Shown: piece by piece, positions 1-6,871 of the stretch
Layout of the letters: each line of letters opens with the position of its first letter
How positions within the stretch are numbered: position 1 is the first letter of the stretch
Origin: Chromatiales bacterium
Lineage (GTDB): Bacteria; Pseudomonadota; Gammaproteobacteria; UBA6429; Thiohalophilaceae
Length of the DNA: 21,062 nucleotides
NCBI GenBank assembly: GCA_027057985.1
Contig: JALUTJ010000462.1
Location: forward strand, 1-21,062
Reading direction: 5' to 3'
Made by a program: the position numbers and the translations under genes
The notes under the pieces: generated by a model
Databases searched by the model: none
What the model saw: only the letters and a program-made list of their open reading frames with translations
Told to the model about the DNA's origin: nothing

Positions 1-114
1 GTGTAATGCCTTAACGACATCACCACCGGTATACAGAGCAGCAATAATGGCAGATGTCACTATGATATATTCCACTATTGATTGCCCACGCTGTTTTTCT
101 GTAAACCTTCTCAT
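1..114 (-). CDS. Flp/TadE-type pseudopilin, N-terminal part (cut by window edge)
   Basis: The 38 visible codons begin at an ATG at 114 and run off the window start without a stop. The peptide has a short basic leader, then G10-Q11-S-I-V-E15-Y16, then a hydrophobic stretch (IIVTSAIIAALY). This is the class III (Flp/TadE) prepilin signature: cleavage after Gly by a TadV-type peptidase, a Glu at +5, and a membrane/assembly helix behind it. It is the last of a minus-strand run of Tad genes and starts about 10 bases after the stop of the preceding secreted-protein gene, so it is probably co-transcribed. Its full length is unknown. It may be a second Flp major pilin or a minor pseudopilin; the visible part cannot decide. 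It is too short and truncated to be listed as a standard ORF. Confidence 0.7.
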   Translation of the reverse strand, partial: MRRFTEKQRGQSIVEYIIVTSAIIAALYTGGDVVKALH

Positions 115-123
115 TTCCTTTTC

Positions 124-801
124 CTAGTTAAACCAGCTACGTTGTTCTACCTGGTTAATGAGTACACTACTACCACCCTGGATGCGGGTAATGGTGATGG
201 TGGTTTCCAGTTTGTCCCTGTTAAAAACCAGGGTAGCCCCCTTTTCCTGCTTAACCTGGTCCATTGTTTTTTTCCATCCCGCCTGTTGAAAATATTGTTG
301 GTAGAATTCCATATTGTCCTCCACAGCAAAGGGGTTAACTGCCAGCACCATGGTTGAAAAACTCAGCTTATCCTTACTGATTACTTCGTTCATGACCCTT
401 GACTGGTTCATCAAAGGTACGTCACTACCAACACGGCGTTTCGGGACGCTGGTATTCATAATGCTGATGCGCCCTTTAGAACCCGCCATTTCATTGTCCT
501 GAACCTGGATGGTAATAAAGTAGGCCCCCTGCAGGCGGCTAATCTGTTGCCAGGGGCCGTAGTCAGATTCGGCATACCTGTTATCCCAGTGATTACGGTA
601 ATAGTTCAGCACCTGCCTTGCACTTAACTTGCTTTCAAACTCAGATAAGCGTGTTTCTACACCGTTTATATAAAGTTCTTCTGCCACAGGTCGCAATGTT
701 GAGCGAGGTGGTTCTGATACGTTTGGCCAGCCCGCCAGCGCCATCTGGCTCATCAGCACAAGAACTATGACAAGCCATTTTTTCTGCATCTTAATTTTCA
801 T
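124..801 (-). CDS. Secreted protein of unknown function in Tad locus
   Basis: The product is about 225 residues. The first residues (MKIKMQKKW) lead into a hydrophobic core and an A-L-A/G junction near residue 23, a convincing Sec signal peptide with cleavage before Gly24. I therefore place it in the periplasm. An upstream in-frame ATG at 816 would add five residues before the signal. The 801 start overlaps the stop of the TadE-like gene by 11 bases, which suggests translational coupling; the next ATG at 789 is also possible. There is no lipobox cysteine and no second membrane helix. The mature part is mixed alpha/beta with aromatic-rich helices (NYYRNHW, FYQQYFQQAGW) and no family that I recognise. 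Its position between two pseudopilin genes suggests a role in pilus or fimbrial-complex assembly or export, but this is only context. Confidence 0.7.
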   Translation of the reverse strand: MKIKMQKKWLVIVLVLMSQMALAGWPNVSEPPRSTLRPVAEELYINGVETRLSEFESKLSARQVLNYYRNHWDNRYAESDYGPWQQISRLQGAYFITIQVQDNEMAGSKGRISIMNTSVPKRRVGSDVPLMNQSRVMNEVISKDKLSFSTMVLAVNPFAVEDNMEFYQQYFQQAGWKKTMDQVKQEKGATLVFNRDKLETTITITRIQGGSSVLINQVEQRSWFN

Positions 802-1762
802 AGGAGCACAATCCACCCGGGCAATCTTCCTTGTTTAAAATAACTGAGCTATCTGTTACCGGGTTGGTGTTGACGTAACCAAAGTCCAGTTCCTTGAATT
901 CAGGAGCAAGTGCCAGGAATGGCGGTCCCCAGGTAAAAGCATCGCGTATTGGTTTGAAAACCTTCCTGAATGGCGCAAATGGCACGAAAGCATCTGTTCT
1001 TTCTGCAAATTGACCGCTATCGGCTGTGACCCAGCTGTCGGTTAAGACAGCGGCCTTGCTCACAAAGGGTACTGCCCTGGTCTTGAACAGACTTTCAAAC
1101 TGTTCATTATTGACATTCATCGTGACATTGGCCCGATAATAGCCTTTAAACTGAAATTTTTTCACCGGGTTAGGATTCGATATTCCAGGCAAGCCCTTGT
1201 TTATACCAATGCTGGCAAGAAATTCATTGAATGCATTTATCGCTGAAGATAAAGTCACCATTGTTGCATTAGCCGCGATACCCAGACCCTGTGAAGTTGT
1301 GTCAATTGCCTTGTAGGGTAGTGACTGTTTACCCGACGCACTCCCCCCATCTCTACTTCTACCCAGCACATCTTCATTACCACGATTATCATAACTTAAC
1401 AGAATATCATCACTGGACTTCACCATTGCAGTACCACGGTCATGCCATAGTGGATTGAGCGCATCATCTTCCAGTCCATCTATTGCTACTGCTGACATGT
1501 TTCGTTTCAATGCTTCCCGACCAGTTTTTACAATATCCTTGGTTGCAATAAAATCTGCATCATCACCAGCAACTCCAGGCTCGCTCCATACCGTCTGTTC
1601 CCATGCCAGGTAACGCGCCGTCTGCACCGAGCTGTGTTTCATATCGATATACTTACCCACTACCGGGATCATGATAAAAAGTGGTAACAGTACAAATGCA
1701 GCAGTAACATTGAACTCTGCAATGGCCTGACCTTTCTGCTTTTTAAAATTCGCAACTTGCAT
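791..1762 (-). CDS. TadE-like pseudopilin
   Basis: I choose the ATG at 1762, giving 323 residues. The longer reading from 1825 would overlap the upstream gene by 47 bases and put 21 extra residues before the leader. From 1762 the protein starts 16 bases after the previous stop and shows a basic leader, then G11-Q-A-I-A-E16-F17 and a hydrophobic helix to about residue 36. That is a Tad-type prepilin cleavage site with Glu at +5. The helix is followed by a long periplasmic domain rich in Asp, Ser and Pro. Typical TadE/TadF pseudopilins are nearer 150-200 residues, so this one has an enlarged exported domain. The extreme C-terminus has a paired-cysteine motif (C-P-G-G-L-C), possibly a disulfide. 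It probably acts with the TadG-like gene upstream in pilus assembly. Confidence 0.72.
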   Translation of the reverse strand: MQVANFKKQKGQAIAEFNVTAAFVLLPLFIMIPVVGKYIDMKHSSVQTARYLAWEQTVWSEPGVAGDDADFIATKDIVKTGREALKRNMSAVAIDGLEDDALNPLWHDRGTAMVKSSDDILLSYDNRGNEDVLGRSRDGGSASGKQSLPYKAIDTTSQGLGIAANATMVTLSSAINAFNEFLASIGINKGLPGISNPNPVKKFQFKGYYRANVTMNVNNEQFESLFKTRAVPFVSKAAVLTDSWVTADSGQFAERTDAFVPFAPFRKVFKPIRDAFTWGPPFLALAPEFKELDFGYVNTNPVTDSSVILNKEDCPGGLCSYEN

Positions 1763-1778
1763 TAGTATCTTTTCATCC

Positions 1779-3614
1779 TTACTGGGCCATAATGGACAGA
1801 TCTTTAAACTGCTTTTCTTCAACATCTGTTTTATCAGGTGACTCGATCTGTAATCCCTGGGTGATGGCTGACCAGCGTAATATCACGTTGTCGACCGGGC
1901 GTAGTCTCACCTGCCAGTATGGACTGAAGGTGCTCGCTTTTAGCTCTGCACCATTTTCATCCGGGTTTTTAAAATAGATCTCAGCGGCTGCAATAGCAAA
2001 AACACCACCTTTTTTCGCTGCAGAATTTGGCAGGCTTTCATTTAACATTCCCTGCAGCTCATCAACTTTTGATTTTATTTCCCGCTCAAATTTTTTCACC
2101 ATCGCATCGATGGCTGCCTGTCCCAGCGCGTCTGGTACCTTTTGAGTTTTGGCAAGCAGGCTTTCTCTAAATGCATCAACAATAGAATTGATTTTATTTC
2201 GCAGAATGTTGGCCGGATCACCTTCTGTGGTTTCACCAAAACCATCTCGTCCGCCTGCCAGCTTTGTCGTTACCGCTAACTCACCGGCTGCCAGGGAATC
2301 AATTTCATCACTGGTCTGTAAGAGGTCGCCATTTTTTCGTACGCTAACGATAAATGTTGGCGCACTTGTTACGGCTTTATATTCACGCTCATTGATATCA
2401 ATATAGTCGGGTAGCCCTCTGTATTTTTTCTTACCCTGGTAGCCATCTAATATTGCATTTCGCGCAGATGAGGCAGTATCAGTCCATGCCTTTCCATAGG
2501 GTGCTTTTTCCCAGGCAGGGACTTTTTTCGATAACGTTGGTGCACCTTTTGCAGCCATCTCCGCAGCAGCACCGGCAAAATTAAGATCACGAAGACCTAA
2601 TTCAGGAAAACCGAATTTAAAACACTTATCGATTGGCCACGGCAGGCAAAGCCGGATATTCACACCCAGGGTAAATTGCCCTTCAACGGTGTCCAGTGAA
2701 GACCAGTTATAGTCTTCATCATTACCCAGAAAACGTAATTCCGTTCCCCCTCTGATTTCCTTGAAGCCGAGGAAACCCGATGTAGTAATGTTTATCATCC
2801 CCAGAGGTAATTTAAGATCAAGTGGTAGCCCGAGGCGGCGACGCCTATTTCGGGTCCAGCCATCACGAGAGTCATTGACAAAGGCGGCAAAACGACGCCG
2901 TCCGGGTTTATCGTTGTTAATTTTCAGAAATGTCTTTCTTTTCGGGCTGGTACTGAGGACATTCATTTCTGCTGCCCCCAGAAAGGTCGCCATCGCCCCA
3001 AAGTTGGAAAGCTGTGCTCCTTTTGCATTATCTTCAATAATGCCTGGAATCGCATCCATCTGTGCCGCAAGTGTGCTGATAGTCAGCATCTTCTGGTGCA
3101 GGGTGTAGAGCTTCTGCATAACGGGGATATAGCCATTGGCGATTTTTCCAAAAATACTCATTCCCTCTGCGATTCTCTGGTTTGAAAAATTAACCCCCTT
3201 TAATATAAATGATATAAGGGAGGACATAGTGGAATAAGTTGAACCACCATCTGCTGCGGTTACCGGAAGCAGGGCCAGCCATAACTGTACATAACCCAGT
3301 GTTTTTCTTTGTGAACCCAGCAGATACTTCTTGCCCCATGATGCAAATGCAGCAAACTGCCCCAGGGTAACCTGGTTAGCTACCATGGCACGGTTGGTAT
3401 AAGCCATAAAATTGAGTTCACGTGCCGCCAGAATAGCAGCACTATAAGCCGCTGCATCGGCGGCATTCTGCACTTCCATTTTCTGCCGGGTAAGCTGACC
3501 GGTATTAAAAAGGATAATCATGCCAATCAGAATAACGACAATAAATACCAGCCCGAATACCATGGTCTGGCCGGACTGTTTTTTAATCAATTGTTGTTTT
3601 CTGTTCCGCATCAT
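1779..3614 (-). CDS. TadG-like Flp-pilus assembly protein (Tad domain)
   Basis: This 611-residue protein opens with a basic segment, S-G15-Q-T-M-V-F and a hydrophobic helix at about 17-38. The sequence Q-N-A-A-D-A-A-A-Y-S-A-A follows near residues 52-63. This is the N-terminal Tad domain seen in TadG and related proteins: a membrane anchor followed by a conserved AADAAA-type segment. The +5 position after Gly15 is Phe rather than Glu, so classical prepilin processing is doubtful. The remaining ~540 residues are periplasmic and lack a von Willebrand A motif that I can recognise, unlike many TadG proteins. Two ATG codons occur in tandem at 3614 and 3611; neither has a strong ribosome-binding site. 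It lies between flp and the TadE-like gene. In Tad systems such proteins are thought to connect the pilus assembly to the envelope. Confidence 0.75.
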   Translation of the reverse strand: MMRNRKQQLIKKQSGQTMVFGLVFIVVILIGMIILFNTGQLTRQKMEVQNAADAAAYSAAILAARELNFMAYTNRAMVANQVTLGQFAAFASWGKKYLLGSQRKTLGYVQLWLALLPVTAADGGSTYSTMSSLISFILKGVNFSNQRIAEGMSIFGKIANGYIPVMQKLYTLHQKMLTISTLAAQMDAIPGIIEDNAKGAQLSNFGAMATFLGAAEMNVLSTSPKRKTFLKINNDKPGRRRFAAFVNDSRDGWTRNRRRRLGLPLDLKLPLGMINITTSGFLGFKEIRGGTELRFLGNDEDYNWSSLDTVEGQFTLGVNIRLCLPWPIDKCFKFGFPELGLRDLNFAGAAAEMAAKGAPTLSKKVPAWEKAPYGKAWTDTASSARNAILDGYQGKKKYRGLPDYIDINEREYKAVTSAPTFIVSVRKNGDLLQTSDEIDSLAAGELAVTTKLAGGRDGFGETTEGDPANILRNKINSIVDAFRESLLAKTQKVPDALGQAAIDAMVKKFEREIKSKVDELQGMLNESLPNSAAKKGGVFAIAAAEIYFKNPDENGAELKASTFSPYWQVRLRPVDNVILRWSAITQGLQIESPDKTDVEEKQFKDLSIMAQ

Positions 3615-3654
3615 TTTTCTATCAAGAACGATCCTGCTCCCGGTTTATTTTTTT

Positions 3655-3672
3655 CAGGCAAAAAGCTGCCTG
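3655..3672. other. Small stem-loop between flp and the TadG-like gene
   Basis: CAGGCA (3655-3660) and TGCCTG (3667-3672) form a 6-bp stem with a 6-base loop. It is the third hairpin downstream of flp on the minus strand and lies about 40 bases before the next start codon. There is no U-tract after it in the direction of transcription, so it does not look like a terminator by itself. Confidence 0.4.
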
Positions 3673-3675
3673 TTA

Positions 3676-3695
3676 CCACTGCACCATTGCAGTGG
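3676..3695. other. Strong stem-loop between flp and the TadG-like gene
   Basis: CCACTGCA (3676-3683) and TGCAGTGG (3688-3695) make a perfect 8-bp stem around a 4-base loop. It lies 3 bases from the smaller hairpin next to it and 24 bases from the one nearest flp. On the minus-strand transcript it would be an RNA structure just downstream of the pilin message. Message stabilisation or attenuation is the likely role, by inference. Confidence 0.5.
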
Positions 3696-3719
3696 CAGTT
3701 TCAAAAATTACTGGTGAAA

Positions 3720-3746
3720 GCTTCTACCCGGGGAGGAGGTAGAAGC
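3720..3746 (-). terminator. Possible attenuator hairpin directly downstream of flp
   Basis: GCTTCTACC (3720-3728) pairs perfectly with GGTAGAAGC (3738-3746) across a 9-base loop, 10 bases past the flp stop codon. On the minus strand the stem is followed by TTTC and, eleven bases further, a run of five T, so it is at best a weak intrinsic terminator. Partial read-through would give much more pilin than assembly protein, as expected for a major subunit. Confidence 0.4.
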
Positions 3747-3756
3747 CTGCTATTAA

Positions 3757-3984
3757 TTAGTTGCTGAAGTCATCCAGACCCTTGGGGCCGGTCGCATCAT
3801 CAACATTACCCTTGACCTTGTCGTTACCTTTCTGTCCGGCAAGTTCCTTGGACATATTACCCACCTGGGTACGCACGGTATCACCAAAGATGCTATAAAC
3901 GGCGATGGCAGCTATCGCGATCAATGCGACGATAATGATATATTCAGTCATGCCCTGGCCAAGTTGCTTTAAATGATTACGCAT
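3757..3984 (-). CDS. flp: Flp-type major pilin
   Basis: This 75-residue protein has a nine-residue leader ending in Gly9, then Q-G-M-T-E14-Y15 and a hydrophobic helix (IIIVALIAIAAIAVYSIFG). This matches Flp/type IVb pilins: cleavage after Gly by TadV prepilin peptidase, with the Glu-Tyr pair at +5/+6. The mature subunit would be about 66 residues, within the usual range. The tail after the helix is rich in Lys, Gly, Asp and Asn, and is longer than in the smallest Flp pilins. A ribosome-binding site (GGGAGT) precedes the ATG at a normal distance. It is the first gene of the minus-strand Tad run, with hairpins behind it that may boost its expression over the assembly genes. TadA, TadB, TadC, RcpA and TadV are not in the window and should lie beyond position 1 or elsewhere. 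Confidence 0.85.
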   Translation of the reverse strand: MRNHLKQLGQGMTEYIIIVALIAIAAIAVYSIFGDTVRTQVGNMSKELAGQKGNDKVKGNVDDATGPKGLDDFSN

Positions 3985-4213
3985 TTTCTATTACTCCCAA
4001 GTTTTGTTATTTCATTTCCTGATGATTGCAGTGTAGAAAACGATACTTCTCATGCCTACTATCCGAAAGTATGATTTTGTTCACGATTTGGCATCACTAT
4101 CATTTATTAGATTTAGTTATAAATTGTGAGTAAATGAATCCTACTTTTGTATAGTTGTAATACCCTGGTTTGCTCGCTAAGCTTATAACCTTATGTAACC
4201 GGGGTTTTAGAAA
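3985..4213. other. Divergent AT-rich intergenic region, flp / protein kinase
   Basis: These 229 bases separate the minus-strand pilin gene from the plus-strand kinase gene and must hold both upstream regions. On the minus strand a weak promoter-like pair can be read: TAGGCA, then 17 bases, then TACACT, near 4027-4055. On the plus strand I see only AT-rich sequence around 4090-4160 and no convincing -35/-10 pair. I searched by eye for a sigma-54 element (GG-N10-GC with flanks) and did not find a good one. Confidence 0.4.
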
Positions 4214-5686
4214 ATGACATTATCCAGCCAGTCTATTGTGGAAGCTGCTCTTGATCTTCCACCACAACAACGTAATGCCTATATTGAAGATGCCTGTGCT
4301 GGCAACGATCAGCTAAAACAGGATGTCCTGGTTCTGCTGACAAAACCGGATTATGAGACACCGGAGAATATTCCCGAAAGCGCCAGGTCGATTATTGGCC
4401 AGAATGTGGGGCCATATAAAATAGAAAGTATTATTGGTGCCGGCGGCATGGGCATGATTCACAAGGCCACCGATACCCGCCTTGGCCGACATGTGGCATT
4501 GAAATGCCTGCCTCCGCATTTAACCGTGGATAACCACAACCGGGAACGCTTTTTAAACGAGGCACGCGCCGTATCGACCCTGGATCATCCTAATATCTGT
4601 ACGCTTTATGATATTGGTGAAACCGAGGAAAAAGAACTCTACCTCGCTATGCCTTTTTACCAGGGCTACACCCTGGACAAACGAATTGAAAATGGCCCCC
4701 TGCCGTTTAGTGATGCCATTGCCATCTGTCTGCAAATTTGTGAAGGTCTGCTGGCTGCGCACAACCATGGTATCGTGCACCGGGATATCAAACCGGCCAA
4801 TATCATTGTTACCACCGAGAATATCATCAAGATACTTGATTTTGGTGTCGCCAAGATCAGCGGCGTCAACCTGACCTCGACCGGGGTTAGCCTGGGTACC
4901 GTAGCCTATATGTCGCCGGAGCAGCTTGAAGGCCAGAAGGTCGATGGCCGCGCCGATATCTGGGCAGTCGGGGTACTGCTATATGAGATGCTGACCGGGG
5001 AACGCCCTTTCCAGGGCGATCAGGCCCCCTCGATTATTCACGCCGTACTCTATGCCGATCTCCCCGACCTGAGCCTGCCAGCACCCATACCTCAGGACGT
5101 AAGCACAGTATTACAGAAAGCCCTGCAACGAGACCTGGAGCAGCGCTATGCTTCGTTTAGCGCGTTCATGGCAGACCTGAGAGCGATTTCGAGTAATGAA
5201 ACCATCCCGCCACATACTATTATTACCAGCCGGCACAACACCGAAAAAGCCATAACCACCTCGTTTGATCAAAATACGCTGGATGATCTTGTCTCGGAAC
5301 TGACCAGTCATGTTGGGCCAATTGCCCCGGTTCTGGTGAAGAAAGCGGCCAATAACAGCCAGAATTATCAGGAGTTATGTCAGAAACTGGATCGGCATTT
5401 ACCCGACGATGAAACCCGACAGAAAATGCGCAAACGCTTTGATATACTCAGCTCATCGGAGATCGCCGATGCCGAGACTGAGTCTGCCAGCTCACTTGAC
5501 GAAGAAAAGCTTGAGTGCATGGTGGATGTTACCACCTCGTTTATTGGTCCTATCGCAAAGTTGCTGGTCAAGCGCTATGGCAAAAAATCAAAAAGCAGTG
5601 ATGAACTTTGTCAGCAACTGGCAGAACATATCGAAAATGAGAATGATAAAACCCGTTTTCTGCAGCAGGCACGCAGCTGTTTCTAA
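4214..5686 (+). CDS. Cytosolic Ser/Thr protein kinase with duplicated C-terminal repeat
   Basis: This 490-residue Hanks-type (Pkn) kinase has all the key catalytic features. They are the glycine loop G-A-G-G-M-G at 75-80, ATP lysine K97 in VALK, the C-helix Glu near 116, HRD with catalytic D191, K193, N196, DFG at 209-211, and SPEQ at 234-237 in place of APE. Before the kinase domain (about 68-325) is a ~60-residue segment like those found ahead of many bacterial kinase domains (ALDLPP...DACAG). After it, residues about 356-409 and 433-487 are two copies of one repeat (V/I-G-P-I-A..LVK...ELCQ.L). No transmembrane helix is visible, so it is soluble, unlike PknB/PASTA kinases. It starts after a GGGG-type ribosome-binding site and is followed 30 bases later by the haem-sensor gene, which may supply its input. 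Its targets are unknown. Confidence 0.88.
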   Translation: MTLSSQSIVEAALDLPPQQRNAYIEDACAGNDQLKQDVLVLLTKPDYETPENIPESARSIIGQNVGPYKIESIIGAGGMGMIHKATDTRLGRHVALKCLPPHLTVDNHNRERFLNEARAVSTLDHPNICTLYDIGETEEKELYLAMPFYQGYTLDKRIENGPLPFSDAIAICLQICEGLLAAHNHGIVHRDIKPANIIVTTENIIKILDFGVAKISGVNLTSTGVSLGTVAYMSPEQLEGQKVDGRADIWAVGVLLYEMLTGERPFQGDQAPSIIHAVLYADLPDLSLPAPIPQDVSTVLQKALQRDLEQRYASFSAFMADLRAISSNETIPPHTIITSRHNTEKAITTSFDQNTLDDLVSELTSHVGPIAPVLVKKAANNSQNYQELCQKLDRHLPDDETRQKMRKRFDILSSSEIADAETESASSLDEEKLECMVDVTTSFIGPIAKLLVKRYGKKSKSSDELCQQLAEHIENENDKTRFLQQARSCF

Positions 5687-5716
5687 ATAAAATTAAACTA
5701 ATAAACAGGATATTCC

Positions 5717-6586
5717 ATGGGCTTACGAACAAAATTTAACCTTTCACTTTTTCTTGTTGCTTTTATTGGTATTTCAGCTTCCGGCTATATTTCCTACAAT
5801 CTTTTGCAGGAAAATGCGCGTGAGGAAATCCTGCAGACCGCAGGGATTATTATGGCCAGCGCCAAAGCCAATCGCAGTTATACCATCGAAGAAATTCGTC
5901 CGCTGCTGAAACAACTGGGCAAGGATTTTGTGCCACAGATGGTTCCGGCCTATTCTGCTCATCAGAATATACGACGGTTACATAAAAATTACCCGGATTA
6001 TTCCTATAAGGAAGCAACACTTAACCCGACCAACCCGGGATCACGTGCAACCGACTGGGAATCACGTATTATCGAGCGATTCCAGAATGATGAAAGTAAA
6101 AAAGAAATCATTGGTGAACACGGTGAAGGCAAGAACCGTTTTCTTTATGTGGCGCGGCCAATTCGTATCAAAAAACAAAGCTGCCTGGCCTGCCATGGCA
6201 AGGTAGAAGATGCACCGGCTTCCATGCTGGCTAACTATGGTAATGCCAACGGCTTTGGCTGGAAGCTCAACCAGGTCGTTGGTACCCAGGTGGTGAAGGT
6301 GCCGATGTCAGTGCAGCTTCAACGTGCAGACCAGGAATTCAGAACATTTATGCTTTCCATGATTGTGATATTTATTTTCACTGTTGTTATACTTAATATA
6401 TTATTGAATGCGATCGTTATCAAACCTATCAGGGCCATGTCCCGCAGTGCCGAGGAAATCAGCATGGGTAATCTGGATGCACCAGAGTTTGTTGCCAGAG
6501 GAAATGATGAGATCGCGTCCCTGTCCAGCTCGCTGAGCCGAATGCGCCGCAGCCTGGTCAGTGCAATGAAAATGATTGATGAATAA
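5717..6586 (+). CDS. Membrane DUF3365 (Tll0287-like) haem sensor with HAMP domain
   Basis: The 289 residues comprise an N-terminal transmembrane helix (about 8-28), a periplasmic domain of about 180 residues, a second helix (about 209-235), and a HAMP domain (about 231-283). The periplasmic domain contains C-L-A-C-H at 156-160, the c-type haem attachment motif. It resembles the DUF3365/Tll0287-like family, which binds haem c in a PAS-like fold and is proposed to sense redox or gas ligands. The protein ends just after HAMP: there is no histidine kinase, cyclase or methyl-accepting domain. Any signal must therefore pass to a partner, and the Ser/Thr kinase 30 bases upstream is the obvious candidate (inference). 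The start follows an AGGA ribosome-binding site. The next gene (metal-binding protein) begins 17 bases after the stop. Confidence 0.8.
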   Translation: MGLRTKFNLSLFLVAFIGISASGYISYNLLQENAREEILQTAGIIMASAKANRSYTIEEIRPLLKQLGKDFVPQMVPAYSAHQNIRRLHKNYPDYSYKEATLNPTNPGSRATDWESRIIERFQNDESKKEIIGEHGEGKNRFLYVARPIRIKKQSCLACHGKVEDAPASMLANYGNANGFGWKLNQVVGTQVVKVPMSVQLQRADQEFRTFMLSMIVIFIFTVVILNILLNAIVIKPIRAMSRSAEEISMGNLDAPEFVARGNDEIASLSSSLSRMRRSLVSAMKMIDE

Positions 6587-6603
6587 TATATCTGGAGAAA
6601 AAT

Positions 6604-6804
6604 ATGTCACAGTTCAGTTTTAAAGCCGAAAATATCAAGTGTGGTGGCTGCGCCAGCACCATTGAAAATGGACTCAAAGAATTAGCGGGTATCGAAGAAG
6701 TCAGCGTTAATATTGAAACCGGCGAAGTTAGCGTTACTGCCGAAGGCATCGATGAAAGTGCGGTAAAACAGAAAGTTACTGAACTTGGATACCCGGCACA
6801 ATAA
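6604..6804 (+). CDS. CopZ-like heavy-metal-associated (HMA) domain protein
   Basis: This 66-residue protein is a single HMA (ferredoxin-like) fold: F-K-A-E-N-I-K-C13-G-G-C16, a helix (STIENGLKEL), a strand (EVSVNIETGEVSV) and a terminal helix. C13-x-x-C16 is the soft-metal ligand pair, most often Cu(I). The Met that usually sits two residues before the first Cys is Ile here, so metal preference is uncertain. A GGAG ribosome-binding site precedes the ATG. No copper ATPase is adjacent. Instead it sits between a haem-type membrane sensor and a histidine kinase, which hints at metal delivery or sensing linked to signalling. That link is inference from position only. Confidence 0.85.
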   Translation: MSQFSFKAENIKCGGCASTIENGLKELAGIEEVSVNIETGEVSVTAEGIDESAVKQKVTELGYPAQ

Positions 6805-6835
6805 TTTTATTTCCATACTTTCGATGGATAGGTTA

Positions 6836-6871
6836 TTTTTCATGTCAGGGGTAAAATACTGACATGAAAAA
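6836..6871 (+). promoter_or_regulatory. Perfect inverted repeat enclosing SD-like sequence and start codon of the histidine kinase
   Basis: TTTTTCATGTCA (6836-6847) and TGACATGAAAAA (6860-6871) are perfect 12-bp inverted repeats separated by GGGGTAAAATAC. The ATG of the histidine kinase (6864-6866) is inside the right arm and the only Shine-Dalgarno-like sequence (AGGGG) straddles the left arm and loop. As RNA this would hide the start codon. As DNA it is a good candidate operator, and TAAAAT in the loop could be a -10 element of a near-leaderless promoter. The sequence alone does not separate these roles. Confidence 0.6.

Noticed and set aside
82..357. 91-codon plus-strand reading frame opposite the secreted Tad-locus protein
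   Set aside because: It lies opposite a signal-peptide gene that fits the minus-strand operon; its composition is low in complexity and shows no domain.
1763..1825. Upstream start giving a 344-residue TadE-like protein
   Set aside because: It overlaps the TadG-like gene by 47 bases and adds a non-conserved tail ahead of the prepilin leader; the ATG at 1762 fits the family and operon spacing.
3985..4213. Sigma-54 promoter for the pilin or kinase gene
   Set aside because: No GG-N10-GC pair with acceptable flanks was found by eye on either strand, although rpoN is in the window.
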